A stretch of DNA of 64,000 bases from Pseudomonas viridiflava. Lineage in GTDB: Bacteria; Pseudomonadota; Gammaproteobacteria; Pseudomonadales; Pseudomonadaceae. A program made the position numbers and the translations under genes. Under the pieces are notes generated by a model, which was given only the letters and a program-made list of their open reading frames with translations, had not been told where the DNA came from and did no database searches. Where the stretch lies: NCBI RefSeq assembly GCF_900585905.1, contig NZ_UTVH01000001.1, positions 744,001-808,000 on the forward strand, in the 5' to 3' direction. Shown one piece after another: positions 1 through 13,229 of this stretch. Each line of letters opens with the position of its first letter. Position 1 is the first letter of the stretch.

Positions 1-472
1 GGCGGAGACCACACTCGGCGACCATAACCTGATCATGGCCTATGCGCACATTGGCCACGACAGCGTTATCGGTAACCACTGCATTCTGGTCAACAATACT
101 GCCCTGGCAGGCCATGTCCACGTCGGCGATTGGGCGATTCTTTCGGGGTTTACACTCGTTCACCAGTATTGCCACATTGGCGCCCACAGCTTTTCCGGCA
201 TGGGCACGGCCATTGGTAAAGACGTACCCGCGTATGTGACGGTGTTTGGCAACCCCGCCGAAGCGCGCAGCATGAATTTCGAAGGCATGCGTCGTCGTGG
301 CTTCAGCGAGGGAGCCATTCACGCGCTGCGTCGGGCCTACAAGGTGGTTTACCGCCAGGGCTTGACGGTTGAGCAGGCCTGCACCGAACTGGCTGAGCCG
401 GCTGCAGTGTTTCCAGAAGTGGCAGTTTTTCTGGCATCCATCCAGAATTCGACCCGCGGCATCACCCGCTGA
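1..472 (+). CDS. lpxA: UDP-N-acetylglucosamine acyltransferase LpxA (5' truncated by window)
   Basis: This is the C-terminal part of LpxA, the cytoplasmic acyltransferase that adds an R-3-hydroxyacyl chain to UDP-GlcNAc in the first step of lipid A synthesis. The open frame is already running at base 2 and ends with TGA at 472, so the true start lies outside the window. The visible 156 or so residues show the left-handed beta-helix hexapeptide pattern (AHIGHD, GNHCIL, GHVHVGD) followed by the helical C-terminal domain. The HIGHD stretch should contain the catalytic-His region of the family. lpxB starts two bases after the stop, so the two are almost certainly co-transcribed. Confidence 0.97.
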   Translation, partial: AETTLGDHNLIMAYAHIGHDSVIGNHCILVNNTALAGHVHVGDWAILSGFTLVHQYCHIGAHSFSGMGTAIGKDVPAYVTVFGNPAEARSMNFEGMRRRGFSEGAIHALRRAYKVVYRQGLTVEQACTELAEPAAVFPEVAVFLASIQNSTRGITR

Positions 473-474
473 TC

Positions 475-1626
475 ATGCCTGACGCATTGCGTATTGCCCT
501 TGTTGCAGGCGAAGCCTCGGGTGACATTCTGGGCTCCGGCCTGATGCGTGCCATTAAGGCCCGTCACCCTCAGGCCCAGTTCATTGGGGTCGGCGGCCCG
601 CTGATGGAAGCCGAAGGCATGAATTCCTACTTCCCCATGGAACGCCTGTCGGTGATGGGGCTGGTGGAGGTGCTGGGCCGATTACGCGAGCTGATGGCCA
701 GGCGCAAGCTGCTGATTCAAACCCTGATCGATGAACAGCCTGACGTGTTCATTGGTATCGACGCACCGGATTTCACCCTTAATATCGAACTGCAGCTGCG
801 TCGCGCCGGGATCAAGACCGTGCATTACGTCAGCCCGTCGGTCTGGGCGTGGCGGCAGAAGCGGGTGTTGAAGATCCGCGAAGGCTGCGACCTGATGCTG
901 ACCCTGCTACCGTTCGAAGCACGTTTTTACGAAGAGAAAGGCGTTCCGGTCAGGTTCGTCGGTCACCCGCTGGCCGACACCATACCCCTGTACGCTGATC
1001 GCGCATCCGCCCGCGCCGAGCTGGGGCTGGGGCTGGGCGACGGGCCAGTGGTGGCGTTGATGCCAGGCAGTCGCGGCGGTGAAGTGGGGCGCCTGGGTGG
1101 GTTGTTCTTTGATGCCGCCGAGCGGTTGTTGAAGCTGTGCCCTGACGTGCGCTTTGTGCTGCCGTGCGCCAGCCCGCAACGCCGCGCGCAGATCGAGCAA
1201 TTGCTCGCTGGCCGCGAACTGCCTGTGACGTTGCTCGATGGTCGCTCCCACGTCGCGCTGGCAGCGTGCAATGCGGTGCTGATCGCATCGGGCACCGCGA
1301 CCCTTGAAGCGTTGCTGTACAAGCGCCCCATGGTGGTCGCTTATCGTATGGCGCCGCTGACGTTCTGGATACTCAAGCGTCTGGTGAAAAGCCCTTACGT
1401 GTCACTGCCCAATCTCCTGGCTCAGCGCCTGCTGGTACCGGAGCTGCTGCAGGATGACGCTACGGCTGAGGCGTTGGCCACGCAGCTGCTGCCGCTGCTG
1501 GAAGACGGCACGGCGCAGACAGCGGGCTTTGACGCCATCCACCACACCTTGCGTCGCGACGCGTCCAATCAGGCTGCCGATGCGGTACTGAGTCTGATGG
1601 GGCAATCGCCTTCACTGTCGGTTTGA
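475..1626 (+). CDS. lpxB: Lipid-A-disaccharide synthase LpxB
   Basis: LpxB is a peripheral membrane glycosyltransferase (GT19) that condenses UDP-2,3-diacylglucosamine with lipid X to give the lipid A disaccharide. The 383-residue product has the family N-terminus with the glycine-rich AGEASGD motif at about residues 11-17. It also has the conserved region YVSPSVWAW (about 118-126) and the C-terminal [19 protein letters not shown] donor-binding segment. The ATG at 475 follows the lpxA stop by two bases. Length and start fit the family, and the gene is part of the lpxA-lpxB-rnhB-dnaE run. Confidence 0.97.
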   Translation: MPDALRIALVAGEASGDILGSGLMRAIKARHPQAQFIGVGGPLMEAEGMNSYFPMERLSVMGLVEVLGRLRELMARRKLLIQTLIDEQPDVFIGIDAPDFTLNIELQLRRAGIKTVHYVSPSVWAWRQKRVLKIREGCDLMLTLLPFEARFYEEKGVPVRFVGHPLADTIPLYADRASARAELGLGLGDGPVVALMPGSRGGEVGRLGGLFFDAAERLLKLCPDVRFVLPCASPQRRAQIEQLLAGRELPVTLLDGRSHVALAACNAVLIASGTATLEALLYKRPMVVAYRMAPLTFWILKRLVKSPYVSLPNLLAQRLLVPELLQDDATAEALATQLLPLLEDGTAQTAGFDAIHHTLRRDASNQAADAVLSLMGQSPSLSV

Positions 1627-1630
1627 AAAG

Positions 1631-2296
1631 ATGAGCACTAAATCAATGCAAATGGGGCTGGACTTCAATCTGGTTGAAGAACTTGTGGCAGGTGTCGACG
1701 AGGTAGGTCGTGGCCCGCTGTGCGGCGCGGTGGTGACTGCGGCAGTGATTCTCGACCCGATGCGGCCGATTCTAGGGCTCAACGATTCGAAAAAGCTCAC
1801 GCAGGCCAAGCGCGAGCGACTGTTTGACGAGATTTGCGAAAAAGCCCTGTGCTGGCACATTGCACGGGCGGAAGTGGCGGAGATCGACGAACTGAATATT
1901 CTTCACGCAACCATGCTGGCCATGAAGCGTGCCGTTGAAGGGTTGCTGATTACGCCGAAACTGGCCCTGATCGATGGCAACCGTTGCCCGCAGCTTTCAG
2001 TACCTTGCGCCCCGGTGATTCAGGGTGATGGGCAGGTGCCTGCCATCGCTGCTGCATCGATCCTCGCCAAAGTCAGCCGCGACCGGGAAATGGCCGCGCT
2101 GGAGCTGGTTTATCCGGGGTATGGCATCGGCGGTCACAAGGGTTACCCGACGCCGGTGCACCTTGAAGCGCTCGCCCGTCTGGGGCCGACGCCCATTCAT
2201 CGGCGCTCTTTCGCTCCGGTACGAGCGGCCCACCAGGCCCGCGATGCGATGATCAACGCCAGCCTGTCAATGTCACCGACCTTTCCGTTGGGCTGA
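1631..2296 (+). CDS. rnhB: Ribonuclease HII
   Basis: RNase HII cleaves RNA of RNA-DNA hybrids, including single ribonucleotides in DNA. The catalytic DEVGRG motif is at about residues 23-28 and a second acidic site occurs in the LIDGNRCP segment near residue 115. The start is uncertain. ATG 1631 gives 221 residues, while ATG 1646 (MQMGLDF) gives 216 and neither has a strong Shine-Dalgarno sequence. The gene begins four bases after the lpxB stop. A good terminator-like hairpin follows at 2319-2340. Confidence 0.95.
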   Translation: MSTKSMQMGLDFNLVEELVAGVDEVGRGPLCGAVVTAAVILDPMRPILGLNDSKKLTQAKRERLFDEICEKALCWHIARAEVAEIDELNILHATMLAMKRAVEGLLITPKLALIDGNRCPQLSVPCAPVIQGDGQVPAIAAASILAKVSRDREMAALELVYPGYGIGGHKGYPTPVHLEALARLGPTPIHRRSFAPVRAAHQARDAMINASLSMSPTFPLG

Positions 2297-2318
2297 CAAC
2301 GGGCTGATGTTTTGCCAC

Positions 2319-2348
2319 AGGCCCGGTACAATCCGGGCCTTCGTTTTT
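2319..2348 (+). terminator. Terminator-like hairpin after rnhB
   Basis: A perfect 8-bp stem (AGGCCCGG / CCGGGCCT) with a 6-base loop is followed by TCGTTTTT. It lies between rnhB and dnaE, so dnaE may be partly uncoupled from the lpx genes or transcribed by readthrough. Confidence 0.7.
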
Positions 2349-2370
2349 GTCCTCGCGCTATAGGATCTCC

Positions 2371-5300
2371 ATGCCGGCTTCTTTTGTTCATTTGCGCCTG
2401 CACACCGAATATTCGCTGGTCGATGGCCTGGTGCGCGTCAAACCGCTGGTCAAAACCCTGGCGGCGATGAACATGCCTGCCGTGGCGGTGACCGATCAGA
2501 ACAATCTGTGTTCGCTGGTGAAATTCTACAAAGCGGCGATGGGCGCCGGCATCAAGCCGATCTGCGGCGCCGATCTCTGGCTGTCGAACAAGGACGAAGA
2601 CGCGGCTCTGAGTCGCATCAGCCTGCTGGCGATGAACGCCAAGGGCTATCGCAACCTGACTGAGCTGATTTCTCGCGGCTTCATCGAAGGGCAGCGCAAT
2701 GGTCAGGTCATCATTGAACGCGAATGGGTCGCGCAAGCCAGCGAAGGCCTGATTTGCCTGTCGGCGGCGAAGGAAGGCGAGATTGGCCTGGCGCTGCTGG
2801 GCAACAATCCGGCCCAGGCCGATGACTTGCTGCGCGAATGGATGGCGGTGTTCCCCGACCGCTTCTATGTCGAGGTCCAGCGCACCAATCGCCCCAATGA
2901 TGAAGAGCATCTGCACGCAGCGGTTGCGCTGGCCGAGCGCCATGGCGCGCCTTTGGTGGCCACCAACGACGTGCGCTTCATCAAACAGGAAGACTTCGAA
3001 GCGCACGAAACCCGGGTGTGCATTGGTGAAGGACGAGCGCTGGATGATCCGCGCCGCTCGCATAACTACAGCGACCAGCAGTACCTGAAAAGCGCCGAGG
3101 AAATGGCCGAGCTGTTCAGTGACTTGCCCGAGGCGCTGGAAAACTCGGTGGAAATCGCCAAGCGCTGCAACATCGACGTCAAGCTGGGCACTCACTTCCT
3201 GCCCGATTATCCGATTCCGGATGGCATGACCATCGACGAATACTTCCGCAAGGTGTCCTTCGAGGGTCTTGAAGAACGTCTGGCGGTTCTGTGGCCGAAA
3301 GACACTACGCCGGACTATGAAGCCAAGCGCCAGGTCTATGTCGACCGGTTGAATTTCGAACTGGATATCATCATCCAGATGGGCTTCCCCGGCTATTTCC
3401 TGATCGTGATGGACTTCATCCAGTGGGCCAAGAGCAATGGCGTGCCGGTGGGGCCGGGCCGGGGCTCGGGTGCGGGGTCGCTGGTGGCCTACGTACAGAA
3501 AATCACCGACCTCGATCCGCTGCAATATGATCTGCTGTTCGAACGTTTCCTCAACCCGGAACGGGTTTCCATGCCCGACTTCGACGTTGACTTCTGTATG
3601 GACGGCCGTGATCGGGTGATCGATTACGTGGCCGAAAAGTACGGGCGCAATGCGGTCAGCCAGATCATTACTTTCGGCTCCATGGCCGCCAAGGCGGTGG
3701 TGCGCGACGTGGCTCGGGTGCAGGGCAAGTCCTACGGTCTGGCGGATCGCCTGTCGAAGATGATTCCGTTCGAAGTGGGCATGACCCTTGAAAAAGCCTA
3801 TGAGCAGGAAGAAATCCTGCGTGATTTCCTCAAGATCGACGAAGAAGCGGCTGAAATCTGGGAAATGGCCCGCAAGCTCGAAGGCGTCGTGCGCAACGTT
3901 GGCAAGCACGCCGGTGGTGTGGTCATCGCACCCACCAAGCTGACCGACTTTTCGGCCATTTATTGCGATGAAGAGGGTGACGGCCTGGTCACCCAGTTCG
4001 ACAAGGATGATGTCGAGGCGGCAGGTCTGGTGAAGTTCGACTTCCTTGGCCTGCGCACATTGACGATTATCGACTGGGCGCTGAAGACGATCAATCGCGA
4101 CCGCGCCAAGACCGGCGATGAGCCGCTGGATATCGCCTTTATTCCACTCGATGACGCGCCGACCTATCAGCTGTTGCAGAAAGCCGAAACCACGGCCGTG
4201 TTCCAGCTTGAATCCCGGGGCATGAAGGAGCTGATCAAGAAGCTCAAGCCCGACTGCCTGGAAGATTTGATCGCACTGGTGGCACTGTTTCGCCCCGGCC
4301 CGCTGCAGTCGGGCATGGTGGACGACTTCATCAACCGCAAACACGGCCGCGCCGAGCTGTCCTACCCCCATGTCGATTATCAATACGAGGGCCTCAAGCC
4401 CGTGCTGGCGCCGACATACGGCATCATCCTGTATCAGGAACAGGTGATGCAGATTGCGCAGGTCATGGCCGGCTACACCCTGGGTGGCGCCGACATGCTG
4501 CGCCGGGCCATGGGCAAGAAAAAACCTGAGGAGATGGCCAAGCAGCGCGGTGGCTTCATTGACGGCTGCAAGACCAATAATATCGACCCGGACCTGGCGG
4601 GTAACATCTTCGACCTGGTGGAGAAATTCGCCGGTTACGGTTTCAACAAGTCTCACTCCGCCGCCTACGGTCTGGTGTCGTATCAGACGGCCTGGCTGAA
4701 AACCCACTATCCGGCGCCGTTCATGGCTGCCGTGTTGTCCGCCGATATGCACAACACCGACAAGGTCGTGACCTTGATCGAAGAAGTGCGGATCATGAAG
4801 CTGCGTCTGGATGCTCCCGACGTCAACGCTTCCGAGTACAAGTTCACGGTCAGCGAAGACGGCCGGATCATTTACGGGCTTGGGGCGATCAAGGGCGTGG
4901 GTGAGGGGCCGGTCGAGGCGATCACCGAGGCGCGCGAAGCCGGGCCGTTCAAGGACCTGTTCGATTTCTGTGCCAGGGTCGACCTCAAGCGAGTCAACAA
5001 ACGTACGCTGGATGGCTTGATTCGCAGTGGCGCACTGGACCGGCTGGGGCCTTATTTCGAGACCGAACCGAAAGCCTATCAGGCCAATATCGACCGCAAT
5101 CGCGCGGTATTGCTGGCGTCGCTGGTGGAAGCCATTCAGGCTGCCGAGCAGACCGCACGCAGTCACGACAGTGGTCACGCGGATCTTTTTGGCGGTCTGT
5201 TCGTCGAAGCAGACACCGATGTCTACGCCAACCACCGCAAGGCCAAGGAGGGTAGCCTCAAGGACCGTCTGCGTGGTGAAAAGGAAACCCTGGGGCTGTA

Positions 5301-5892
5301 CCTGACCGGGCATCCGATTGATGAATACGAAGGAGAGATTCGTCGATTCGCGCGTCAGCGCATCATCGACCTCAAACCTGCGCGTGACACCCAGACCGTT
5401 GCCGGGCTGATCATTGCCTTGCGGGTGATGAAGAACAAGAAGGGCGACAAGATGGGCTTCATCACCCTGGACGACCGTTCCGGGCGTATCGAGGCTTCAC
5501 TGTTTGCGGAAGCGTTTCACTCGGCCCAGGCCTTGCTGCAGACCGATGCAATGGTAGTGGTCGAAGGCGAGGTCAGTAATGACGATTTTTCCGGCGGGCT
5601 GCGTCTGCGGGCCAAACGGGTGATGAGCATCGAGGATGCGCGCACCAATCTGGCCGAAAGTCTGCGCCTGACCGTGCGTGCCGAGGCGCTCAAGGGCGAC
5701 CGGCTGCGCTGGCTGGGGGATTTGTGCAAACGCCATCGCGGCGCGTGCCCGATCACCCTTGATTACACCGGGCTTGACGCAAAGGCCTTGCTGCAGTTTG
5801 GCGAAGCGTGGCGAATCGATCCCGCAGACAGCTTGATTCAGGCACTGCGTGACCAGTTCGGACGTGAGAACGTCTTCCTGCAGTATCGCTGA
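2371..5892 (+). CDS. dnaE: DNA polymerase III alpha subunit DnaE
   Basis: DnaE is the catalytic subunit of the replicative polymerase, in the core complex with epsilon and theta. The protein is 1173 residues. It starts with the PHP domain (residues 1 to about 270, HLRLHTEYS), followed by the C-family polymerase palm with the catalytic aspartates in PDFDVDF (D403, D405). The thumb/fingers and helix-hairpin-helix follow, and then an OB fold near the C-terminus (about 990-1070). The ATG at 2371 is chosen because the open frame upstream begins only with a TTG and the MPASFVHLRLH N-terminus is typical. RBS: GGAT at 2363-2366. accA follows after about 110 bp. Confidence 0.98.
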   Translation: MPASFVHLRLHTEYSLVDGLVRVKPLVKTLAAMNMPAVAVTDQNNLCSLVKFYKAAMGAGIKPICGADLWLSNKDEDAALSRISLLAMNAKGYRNLTELISRGFIEGQRNGQVIIEREWVAQASEGLICLSAAKEGEIGLALLGNNPAQADDLLREWMAVFPDRFYVEVQRTNRPNDEEHLHAAVALAERHGAPLVATNDVRFIKQEDFEAHETRVCIGEGRALDDPRRSHNYSDQQYLKSAEEMAELFSDLPEALENSVEIAKRCNIDVKLGTHFLPDYPIPDGMTIDEYFRKVSFEGLEERLAVLWPKDTTPDYEAKRQVYVDRLNFELDIIIQMGFPGYFLIVMDFIQWAKSNGVPVGPGRGSGAGSLVAYVQKITDLDPLQYDLLFERFLNPERVSMPDFDVDFCMDGRDRVIDYVAEKYGRNAVSQIITFGSMAAKAVVRDVARVQGKSYGLADRLSKMIPFEVGMTLEKAYEQEEILRDFLKIDEEAAEIWEMARKLEGVVRNVGKHAGGVVIAPTKLTDFSAIYCDEEGDGLVTQFDKDDVEAAGLVKFDFLGLRTLTIIDWALKTINRDRAKTGDEPLDIAFIPLDDAPTYQLLQKAETTAVFQLESRGMKELIKKLKPDCLEDLIALVALFRPGPLQSGMVDDFINRKHGRAELSYPHVDYQYEGLKPVLAPTYGIILYQEQVMQIAQVMAGYTLGGADMLRRAMGKKKPEEMAKQRGGFIDGCKTNNIDPDLAGNIFDLVEKFAGYGFNKSHSAAYGLVSYQTAWLKTHYPAPFMAAVLSADMHNTDKVVTLIEEVRIMKLRLDAPDVNASEYKFTVSEDGRIIYGLGAIKGVGEGPVEAITEAREAGPFKDLFDFCARVDLKRVNKRTLDGLIRSGALDRLGPYFETEPKAYQANIDRNRAVLLASLVEAIQAAEQTARSHDSGHADLFGGLFVEADTDVYANHRKAKEGSLKDRLRGEKETLGLYLTGHPIDEYEGEIRRFARQRIIDLKPARDTQTVAGLIIALRVMKNKKGDKMGFITLDDRSGRIEASLFAEAFHSAQALLQTDAMVVVEGEVSNDDFSGGLRLRAKRVMSIEDARTNLAESLRLTVRAEALKGDRLRWLGDLCKRHRGACPITLDYTGLDAKALLQFGEAWRIDPADSLIQALRDQFGRENVFLQYR

Positions 5893-6004
5893 ACGCATAA
5901 GCCTAGAATTTTTAATCTCGACCAGACAGCGCCTGTTCCCGTAAGGTAACGCGCTCACGGATCAACCGGCCGGCCGCTTGGCCGTCGACCGAAGACGGAT
6001 GCCT

Positions 6005-6952
6005 ATGAACCCGAATTTTCTTGATTTCGAACAGCCGATCGCTGACCTGCAAGCCAAGATCGAAGAATTGCGCCTGGTGGGTAATGACAACTCCCTGAAC
6101 ATTGGCGACGAAATCTCGCGTTTGCAGGAGAAGAGCAACACGCTGACCGAAAGTATTTTCGGCAACCTGACCAGCTGGCAAATCGCGCGCATGGCGCGTC
6201 ACCCGCGACGTCCGTACACACTGGATTATATTCAGCACATCTTTACCGAGTTCGACGAGCTGCACGGCGATCGGCACTTCTCCGATGACGCGGCGATCGT
6301 CGGCGGCATCGCACGTCTTGAAGGCCAGCCCGTGATGGTCATTGGTCATCAGAAAGGCCGTGAGGTGCGCGAGAAGGTGCGTCGCAACTTCGGTATGCCG
6401 CGCCCTGAAGGCTATCGCAAGGCGTGCCGCCTGATGGAAATGGCCGAGCGCTTCAAGATGCCGATTCTGACCTTCATCGACACCCCTGGCGCCTACCCGG
6501 GTATCGACGCTGAAGAGCGTAACCAGAGCGAGGCAATCGCCTGGAACCTGCGCGTCATGGCTCGCTTGAAAACGCCTATTATCGCCACGGTGATCGGCGA
6601 AGGCGGTTCCGGCGGCGCATTGGCCATCGGTGTCTGTGACCAGCTGAACATGCTGCAGTATTCCACTTACGCGGTGATCTCGCCGGAAGGCTGCGCGTCG
6701 ATTCTGTGGAAAACTGCCGAGAAGGCGCCGGATGCCGCCGAGGCCATGGGTATCACCGCCGAGCGTTTGAAAGGCCTGGGAATCGTTGACAAGGTGATCA
6801 ACGAGCCACTGGGCGGCGCGCATCGTGATCCTGCCGCTGCAGCGCAGATGATTCGTGAAGAATTGAGCAGTCAGTTGGCGATGTTGCAGAAATTCGATAA
6901 CGAAGCGCTGCTGACCCGCCGTTACGATCGCCTGATGAGCTACGGGCTCTGA
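6005..6952 (+). CDS. accA: Acetyl-CoA carboxylase carboxyltransferase subunit alpha
   Basis: AccA forms the carboxyltransferase with AccD and makes malonyl-CoA for fatty acid synthesis. The 315-residue product begins [12 protein letters not shown]. It has an N-terminal helical region (about 1-70) and then the crotonase-like core with the conserved [10 protein letters not shown] (about 158) and [10 protein letters not shown] (about 199) segments. ATG 6005 is preferred over ATG 5999 and the more upstream in-frame ATG 5978 because it matches the family N-terminus. No strong Shine-Dalgarno is visible. A REPIN separates the gene from tilS. Confidence 0.97.
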   Translation: MNPNFLDFEQPIADLQAKIEELRLVGNDNSLNIGDEISRLQEKSNTLTESIFGNLTSWQIARMARHPRRPYTLDYIQHIFTEFDELHGDRHFSDDAAIVGGIARLEGQPVMVIGHQKGREVREKVRRNFGMPRPEGYRKACRLMEMAERFKMPILTFIDTPGAYPGIDAEERNQSEAIAWNLRVMARLKTPIIATVIGEGGSGGALAIGVCDQLNMLQYSTYAVISPEGCASILWKTAEKAPDAAEAMGITAERLKGLGIVDKVINEPLGGAHRDPAAAAQMIREELSSQLAMLQKFDNEALLTRRYDRLMSYGL

Positions 6953-6984
6953 CACAGGCACTGGCGAGCAGCAGACATGGGCTT

Positions 6985-7075
6985 TGTGGGACCGGGGCAT
7001 CCGGCAAGAGGCCAGTACATTCGCTACAGTATCTTTGTCCGGGATGACGCCTTCCCGGATAAATCCGGTCCCACA
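6985..7075. repeat. REPIN (inverted pair of REP palindromes)
   Basis: The left arm TGTGGGACCGG at 6985-6995 is answered by CCGGTCCCACA at 7065-7075, an exact reverse complement. Inside them, GGCAAGAGG and CCTTCCCGGAT are diverged inner arms. The element is 91 bp, almost the same size as the pair at 13971-14062, and shares the GTGGGACCGG core. It lies between the co-directional genes accA and tilS. Confidence 0.85.
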
Positions 7076-7208
7076 GGCTCTGCGTAAGCTCAGATAACTG
7101 AGTGTTGTTTGATGAGAGCTGCCGAACCCTGCGAAGCGCAGGCATCAGGCAGCTCTGAAGCGCAGCCTGCGCTACGTCGTGCGCAAACGCCCCACTCGGC
7201 AGATGGCG

Positions 7209-8546
7209 ATGACCCCACCCAAATCCTCCGGTCATGATCTTTGTACCAGACTGCTTCAAGTCCTGGGGCCGTGGCGCGACGCACCTGCCTGGTACGTCGG
7301 TTTTTCCGGCGGGCTGGACTCCACTGTCCTGCTGCATCTGCTGGCTGAGCTCAGCAGATACGAACACTTGCCGCCGCTACACGCCATCCATGTGCATCAC
7401 GGTCTGCAAGCTGCTGCCGATGCCTGGCCGCAGCATTGTCAGCGGGTCAGCGAGAGGTTGAATATCCCTTTCCAGGTGATCGGCGTGCAGGTGAGGTCCG
7501 GCGCAAGTGTGGAGCAGGCTGCGCGGGACGCGCGTTATGCCGCTTTTACTCAGTGCATGGCGGCAGGTGACGTGCTACTGACCGGCCAGCATCGGGATGA
7601 CCAGGCGCACACCCTGCTGCTGCGTTTGTTGCGAGGTGCCGGTGTCCGTGGGCTGGCGGCGATGCCGGTGGATCGCGCGCTAGGGCAGGGGCGGTTGCTC
7701 AGGCCCTTGCTGGGTATCCCCCGCAAGGAGCTGCAAGTCTACGCCCGCGAGCATCAGCTTCTCTGGATCGAAGACCCGAGCAACGCCGACCCTGGCTTCG
7801 ACCGAAATTACCTGCGGCATCACGTACTGCCTGCCTTTACTGCGCGCTGGCCGCAGGCCGAAGCCAATATGGCGCGGGCCGCCGCTCATTTGAGCGAGGC
7901 GCAGCAGCTGCTCGCGGAGATGGCAGAAGACGACTTGAGCCATGCGAAGACGCCGCCGACCCAGCCATGGCTCAATTTGCCGTCATTGTCACTCGATGTG
8001 TTGAGCTCACTGTCCGAGCCGCGCCAGCGCAATGCCTTGCGCCACTGGCTGGGCCCGCTGACGCGCCTGCCGGACAGCAACCACTGGGCGGGCTGGCGGG
8101 ACTTGCGCGACGCGGGGCAGGTTGCCAGTCCGATGTGGCGATTGACCGACGGTGAGCTGCATCGTGCTCAGGGTCGGATCTGGTGGCTGTCCGGCAGCTG
8201 GTTGCAAACGCCAGAGACTGGTCTGCGCTGGTCAGCGGCGCAAGATACGCTGGCTTTGCCAGGCAACGGCACGCTGCGCTTGCATGGGCTGGCGCCGGGC
8301 GGCGCGCTCAGGGTGGGTTATCGCCAGGGCGGCGAAGTCCTCAGTTTGCCCGGTCGCGGCCATCGCGACCTCAAGCGCCTGCTCAATGAACACCACGTGC
8401 CGGTTTTCGTGCGCGGCAGATTGCCGCTGCTGTTTCAGGATGACGTGCTGGTGGCGGTGGCCAACCTGCCAGCCCTCAACGCTTGTGGCCATGAAAACTG
8501 GCAGTTGCAGTGGACGCCGCCGATGAGTGAGCAAAGTTTGAGCTGA
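7209..8546 (+). CDS. tilS: tRNA(Ile)-lysidine synthase TilS
   Basis: TilS uses ATP and lysine to convert C34 of the CAU-anticodon isoleucine tRNA to lysidine, which lets it read AUA. The N-type PP-loop ATPase motif SGGLDS is at about residues 33-38. It is followed by the family motifs GQHRDDQ and LRLLRGAGVRGLAAMP, and by the TilS substrate-binding and C-terminal domains (RGHRDLKRLLNE near residue 385). The start is uncertain: ATG 7203 and ATG 7209 are both possible, with GTG 7179 as an upstream option. None has a clear Shine-Dalgarno. Length about 445 residues fits the family. Confidence 0.95.
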   Translation: MTPPKSSGHDLCTRLLQVLGPWRDAPAWYVGFSGGLDSTVLLHLLAELSRYEHLPPLHAIHVHHGLQAAADAWPQHCQRVSERLNIPFQVIGVQVRSGASVEQAARDARYAAFTQCMAAGDVLLTGQHRDDQAHTLLLRLLRGAGVRGLAAMPVDRALGQGRLLRPLLGIPRKELQVYAREHQLLWIEDPSNADPGFDRNYLRHHVLPAFTARWPQAEANMARAAAHLSEAQQLLAEMAEDDLSHAKTPPTQPWLNLPSLSLDVLSSLSEPRQRNALRHWLGPLTRLPDSNHWAGWRDLRDAGQVASPMWRLTDGELHRAQGRIWWLSGSWLQTPETGLRWSAAQDTLALPGNGTLRLHGLAPGGALRVGYRQGGEVLSLPGRGHRDLKRLLNEHHVPVFVRGRLPLLFQDDVLVAVANLPALNACGHENWQLQWTPPMSEQSLS

Positions 8547-8566
8547 AAGGCCAGTTCCGGTAGACT
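8538..8566 (+). promoter_or_regulatory. Predicted sigma-70 promoter for pyrG
   Basis: TTGAGC (8538-8543), a 17-base spacer and TAGACT (8561-8566) form a good promoter that overlaps the end of tilS. Transcription would begin near 8573. That leaves about 240 bases of untranslated leader before the pyrG ATG at 8812. I see no other gene in 8547-8811. Confidence 0.5.
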
Positions 8567-8790
8567 ACGCTCCCTTCTTGATACAACTTCTGTGGATTCT
8601 GCTGAATCGACATGAGTTGCCGGTTACCAACCCGTTCTTGCCGAGTGATTCTTGATATGTGGCGCGCGATTGACAGGCGTTTTCCAGCCAGTCCGTTTCA
8701 ACGCAGCAGTTCGGAGTGCACCGTCGAGGCAGTCGGTAATCGGGGGCTTCGGCCTTCCTTCGCTTTCCCCGGCGGCTCTGACCGCTTTAA

Positions 8791-11306
<2,516 letters not shown>

Positions 11307-11361
11307 ATCGCGCTTCTCCGGCAGGTTTGCCTCCGGTAAAGTGCCGCTCGACCGTTTTCTT

Positions 11362-11386
11362 CCCCCGACCGCGTGTCGGGGGTTGT
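11362..11386 (+). terminator. Hairpin between kdsA and eno
   Basis: A perfect 8-bp stem CCCCCGAC / GTCGGGGG with a 5-base loop is followed only by TTGTC. It may be a weak terminator or an mRNA-stability hairpin between kdsA and eno. Confidence 0.4.
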
Positions 11387-11410
11387 CGCTCCGGGGTTGT
11401 CCGATGTTGA

Positions 11411-12763
<1,353 letters not shown>

Positions 12764-12843
12764 TACGGGGCGCTGAAAAGACAGCCGGTGCTTTGAGAAT
12801 CCTGCCGTTTACTGGATGATTCTCGGGCGTCGGTGCGGATGAA

Positions 12844-12878
12844 CAGCATCAAGCCTGGCTTTGCCAGGCTTGATGCTG
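12844..12878 (+). terminator. Long perfect hairpin after eno
   Basis: A perfect 16-bp stem runs 12844-12859 against 12863-12878 around a TTT loop. There is no T-run after it (TCGGTCC). It could be a terminator of unusual form or an RNA 3'-end stabiliser between eno and ftsB. Confidence 0.6.
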
Positions 12879-12950
12879 TCGGTCCATTGTTGCTGTGGTT
12901 GGTTTCATGTTGTTGGCTCTGCTGTCTTTTTTCTGGGTACCTGATATTCA

Positions 12951-13229
12951 ATGCGCAGTCCTAACTGGTTATTCCTGTTTCTGATCCTGATCCTTGCGGG
13001 GCTGCAATATCGCCTGTGGGTCGGTAATGGGAGCCTGGCGCAGGTGGCAAGCCTGACTCAGCAGATCGCCGATCAGCACGCTGAAAACGAGGCGTTGCTG
13101 GAGCGCAATCGGGTCATGGACGCAGAAGTCCTCGAATTGAAAAAAGGTATGGAAACCGTCGAAGAGCGTGCCCGCCACGAGCTTGGCATGGTCAAGGACG
13201 GCGAAACGCTGTATCAGCTGGCCCAATGA
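12951..13229 (+). CDS. ftsB: Cell division protein FtsB
   Basis: FtsB is a small bitopic inner-membrane protein of the FtsQBL divisome complex. The 92-residue product has a short cytoplasmic N-terminus and a transmembrane segment at about residues 5-21. A periplasmic coiled coil follows (about 28-70, DQHAENEALLERN...EVLELKKG) and then the ERARHELGMVK motif typical of FtsB/DivIC. It overlaps ispD by four bases (ATGA), which suggests translational coupling. Confidence 0.95.
   Translation: MRSPNWLFLFLILILAGLQYRLWVGNGSLAQVASLTQQIADQHAENEALLERNRVMDAEVLELKKGMETVEERARHELGMVKDGETLYQLAQ

Noticed and set aside
2197..5313. 1038-codon open frame antisense to dnaE
   Set aside because: It is a reading-frame shadow in GC-rich DNA. 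dnaE is fully supported by motifs and the antisense product has no recognisable pattern. The same holds for the long antisense frames over pyrG, kup, eno, mutS (plus strand) and ruvB.
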